DNA of 64,000 bases. It comes from Caryophanales bacterium (GTDB lineage: Bacteria > Bacillota > Bacilli > CAJFEE01). The notes beneath the pieces were generated by a model. It did not search any database and was not told the origin of the DNA. It saw nothing but the letters and a program-made list of their open reading frames with translations. The position numbers and the translations under genes are program-made. Of this stretch, positions 63,216 through 64,000 are shown piece after piece. The stretch lies in assembly GCA_029256085.1 (NCBI GenBank), contig JAQSYP010000004.1:62001-126000 (forward strand). Reading direction: 5' to 3'. Numbering within the stretch: position 1 is the first letter of the stretch; each line of letters begins with the position of its first letter.

Positions 63216-64000
63216 TGGATAGAATGTTATATCCTGTCTTATTTGGAATTTTATTCGGTGTAATTTCAAGGGTTTACATGATGAGAACAGATTATAGACA
63301 ATACCCAAGTTATCTACACGGTAAAACAATCCATATTGCGTTAGGATTTATAGCATCGTGTTTAGGATCAGTTATCGCACCAGCTATAATAGATCAAGAT
63401 TATACCGCTGTAACTTTTTTTACATTAGCTGCTTCTCAATTTAGAGATGTAAGAAATATGGAAAGAAATACGTTAAGCGAGCTTGATAGTTTTGAAATAG
63501 TACCAAGGGGAAAAACATATATCGAAGGAATCGCACTTGTATTTGAAGGTAGAAATTATTTAGTTATCGTTACATCGTTTTTAACTACACTAGCGTATCT
63601 TAAATTTAATGTGTGGGTAGCATTAGCAGCTGGTATTGCATGTATAGTATTAAGCTCATTCTTAATGTCAGGAAGAAAAATAAGAGATATTGCTGATATT
63701 AGACCAATTGATCTTAGATTTGACGATGCTGGTTTATATGTAGGGAACGTTTATATGATGAATGTTGGGGTGAATGCTAGACAAGAAGATATAGAAAGAT
63801 GGGGAAAAGGGTTTATTTTAAAACCTAAGAACTTAAATGCATCAGTATGTTTAACGAACCTTGGACAGCGCCAAGCAATTTTGCATGACTGTTCATCCGC
63901 CCTAGGAATTTATAAAGATTCTGGAAATCCAGCTTTAACCCCTCTAGCAAAAAGAGATTTAGAAACAGGTGAAATAGCAATATTTATATTACCACGGGAA
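63215..64000 (+). CDS. yphB: YIEG-family membrane protein YphB (3' end outside window)
   Basis: 262 codons to the window edge. Hydrophobic N-terminus with LFGILFGVISRVYMMRTDYR, HGKTIHIALGF, FFTLAASQFRDVRNMERNTL and the name-giving KTYIEGIALVFEGRNY. About five helices in the first 150 residues, then a soluble part. Position before the expected der/gpsA region agrees with B. subtilis yphB. GAAGGAG precedes the ATG. Confidence 0.9.
   Translation, partial: MDRMLYPVLFGILFGVISRVYMMRTDYRQYPSYLHGKTIHIALGFIASCLGSVIAPAIIDQDYTAVTFFTLAASQFRDVRNMERNTLSELDSFEIVPRGKTYIEGIALVFEGRNYLVIVTSFLTTLAYLKFNVWVALAAGIACIVLSSFLMSGRKIRDIADIRPIDLRFDDAGLYVGNVYMMNVGVNARQEDIERWGKGFILKPKNLNASVCLTNLGQRQAILHDCSSALGIYKDSGNPALTPLAKRDLETGEIAIFILPRE

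Overview
The window is about 64 kb of AT-rich chromosome from an endospore-forming member of the Bacillaceae. Evidence for this is the sporulation loci (dacF, spoIIAA-spoIIAB-sigF, spoVAC-AD-AEB-AEA-AF, dacB-spmA-spmB), strong GGAGG-type ribosome binding sites, frequent TTG/GTG starts, and a gene order that follows the Bacillus subtilis xerD-to-yphB arc. The genus cannot be fixed from the sequence alone. No rRNA, tRNA, CRISPR array or prophage was found.

Layout. 1-14.6 kb is accessory: the start of a drug-efflux MFS gene, a membrane GGDEF-EAL protein, cheV, an amidase with three SH3b-like repeats, a NodB-type deacetylase, a YkyA-like lipoprotein, a membrane HD-GYP protein, a Tyr/Pro-rich small protein, a crcB pair, a PAS-GGDEF-EAL protein, an internally deleted aminotransferase and a degenerate YkuI-like EAL protein. 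14.7-31.1 kb is conserved backbone: yqzK-xerD, deoB-punA-pdp, dacF and the spoIIA operon, the spoVA operon, ppiB, ribT, scpAB and ypuI. Relative to B. subtilis, spoVAA/spoVAB, lysA and ribDEAH are absent at their usual sites. 31.1-41.5 kb is an insertion in that backbone: an RSH-like HD hydrolase, a lysine-riboswitch-controlled permease, a SodF-like dismutase, a DsbA-fold lipoprotein without its CXXC, and an arginine operon (artPQR-argGH) behind tandem ARG boxes, ending in a graveyard of repeats and an IS1182-type transposase remnant. 41.5-64 kb returns to backbone: dacB-spmAB, rluB, resDE (without resABC), a PduO-type adenosyltransferase, an M23-LysM protein, FMN riboswitch-ribU, fer, ypbB-recS-ypbD-ypbE, a CBS-ACT protein, ypbH, an EcsC-family gene, a LmbE-family deacetylase, gudB, ansA, ypfA, ypfB-cmk-ypfD, ypzI and yphB.

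Three themes stand out. First, cyclic-di-GMP signalling is dense: two GGDEF-EAL proteins, one HD-GYP, one degenerate EAL receptor-like protein and one PilZ protein (ypfA). Second, amino-acid and vitamin supply is under direct metabolite control (lysine riboswitch, FMN riboswitch, ARG boxes). Third, a roughly 110-bp interspersed element (called family A here) occurs in about eight full or partial copies. It nearly always begins in the T-tract of an intrinsic terminator, always in the direction of that terminator, and folds into three hairpins with compensatory base changes between copies. A second palindromic family (family B) has six copies or fragments. Family A is the most unusual signal in the window.
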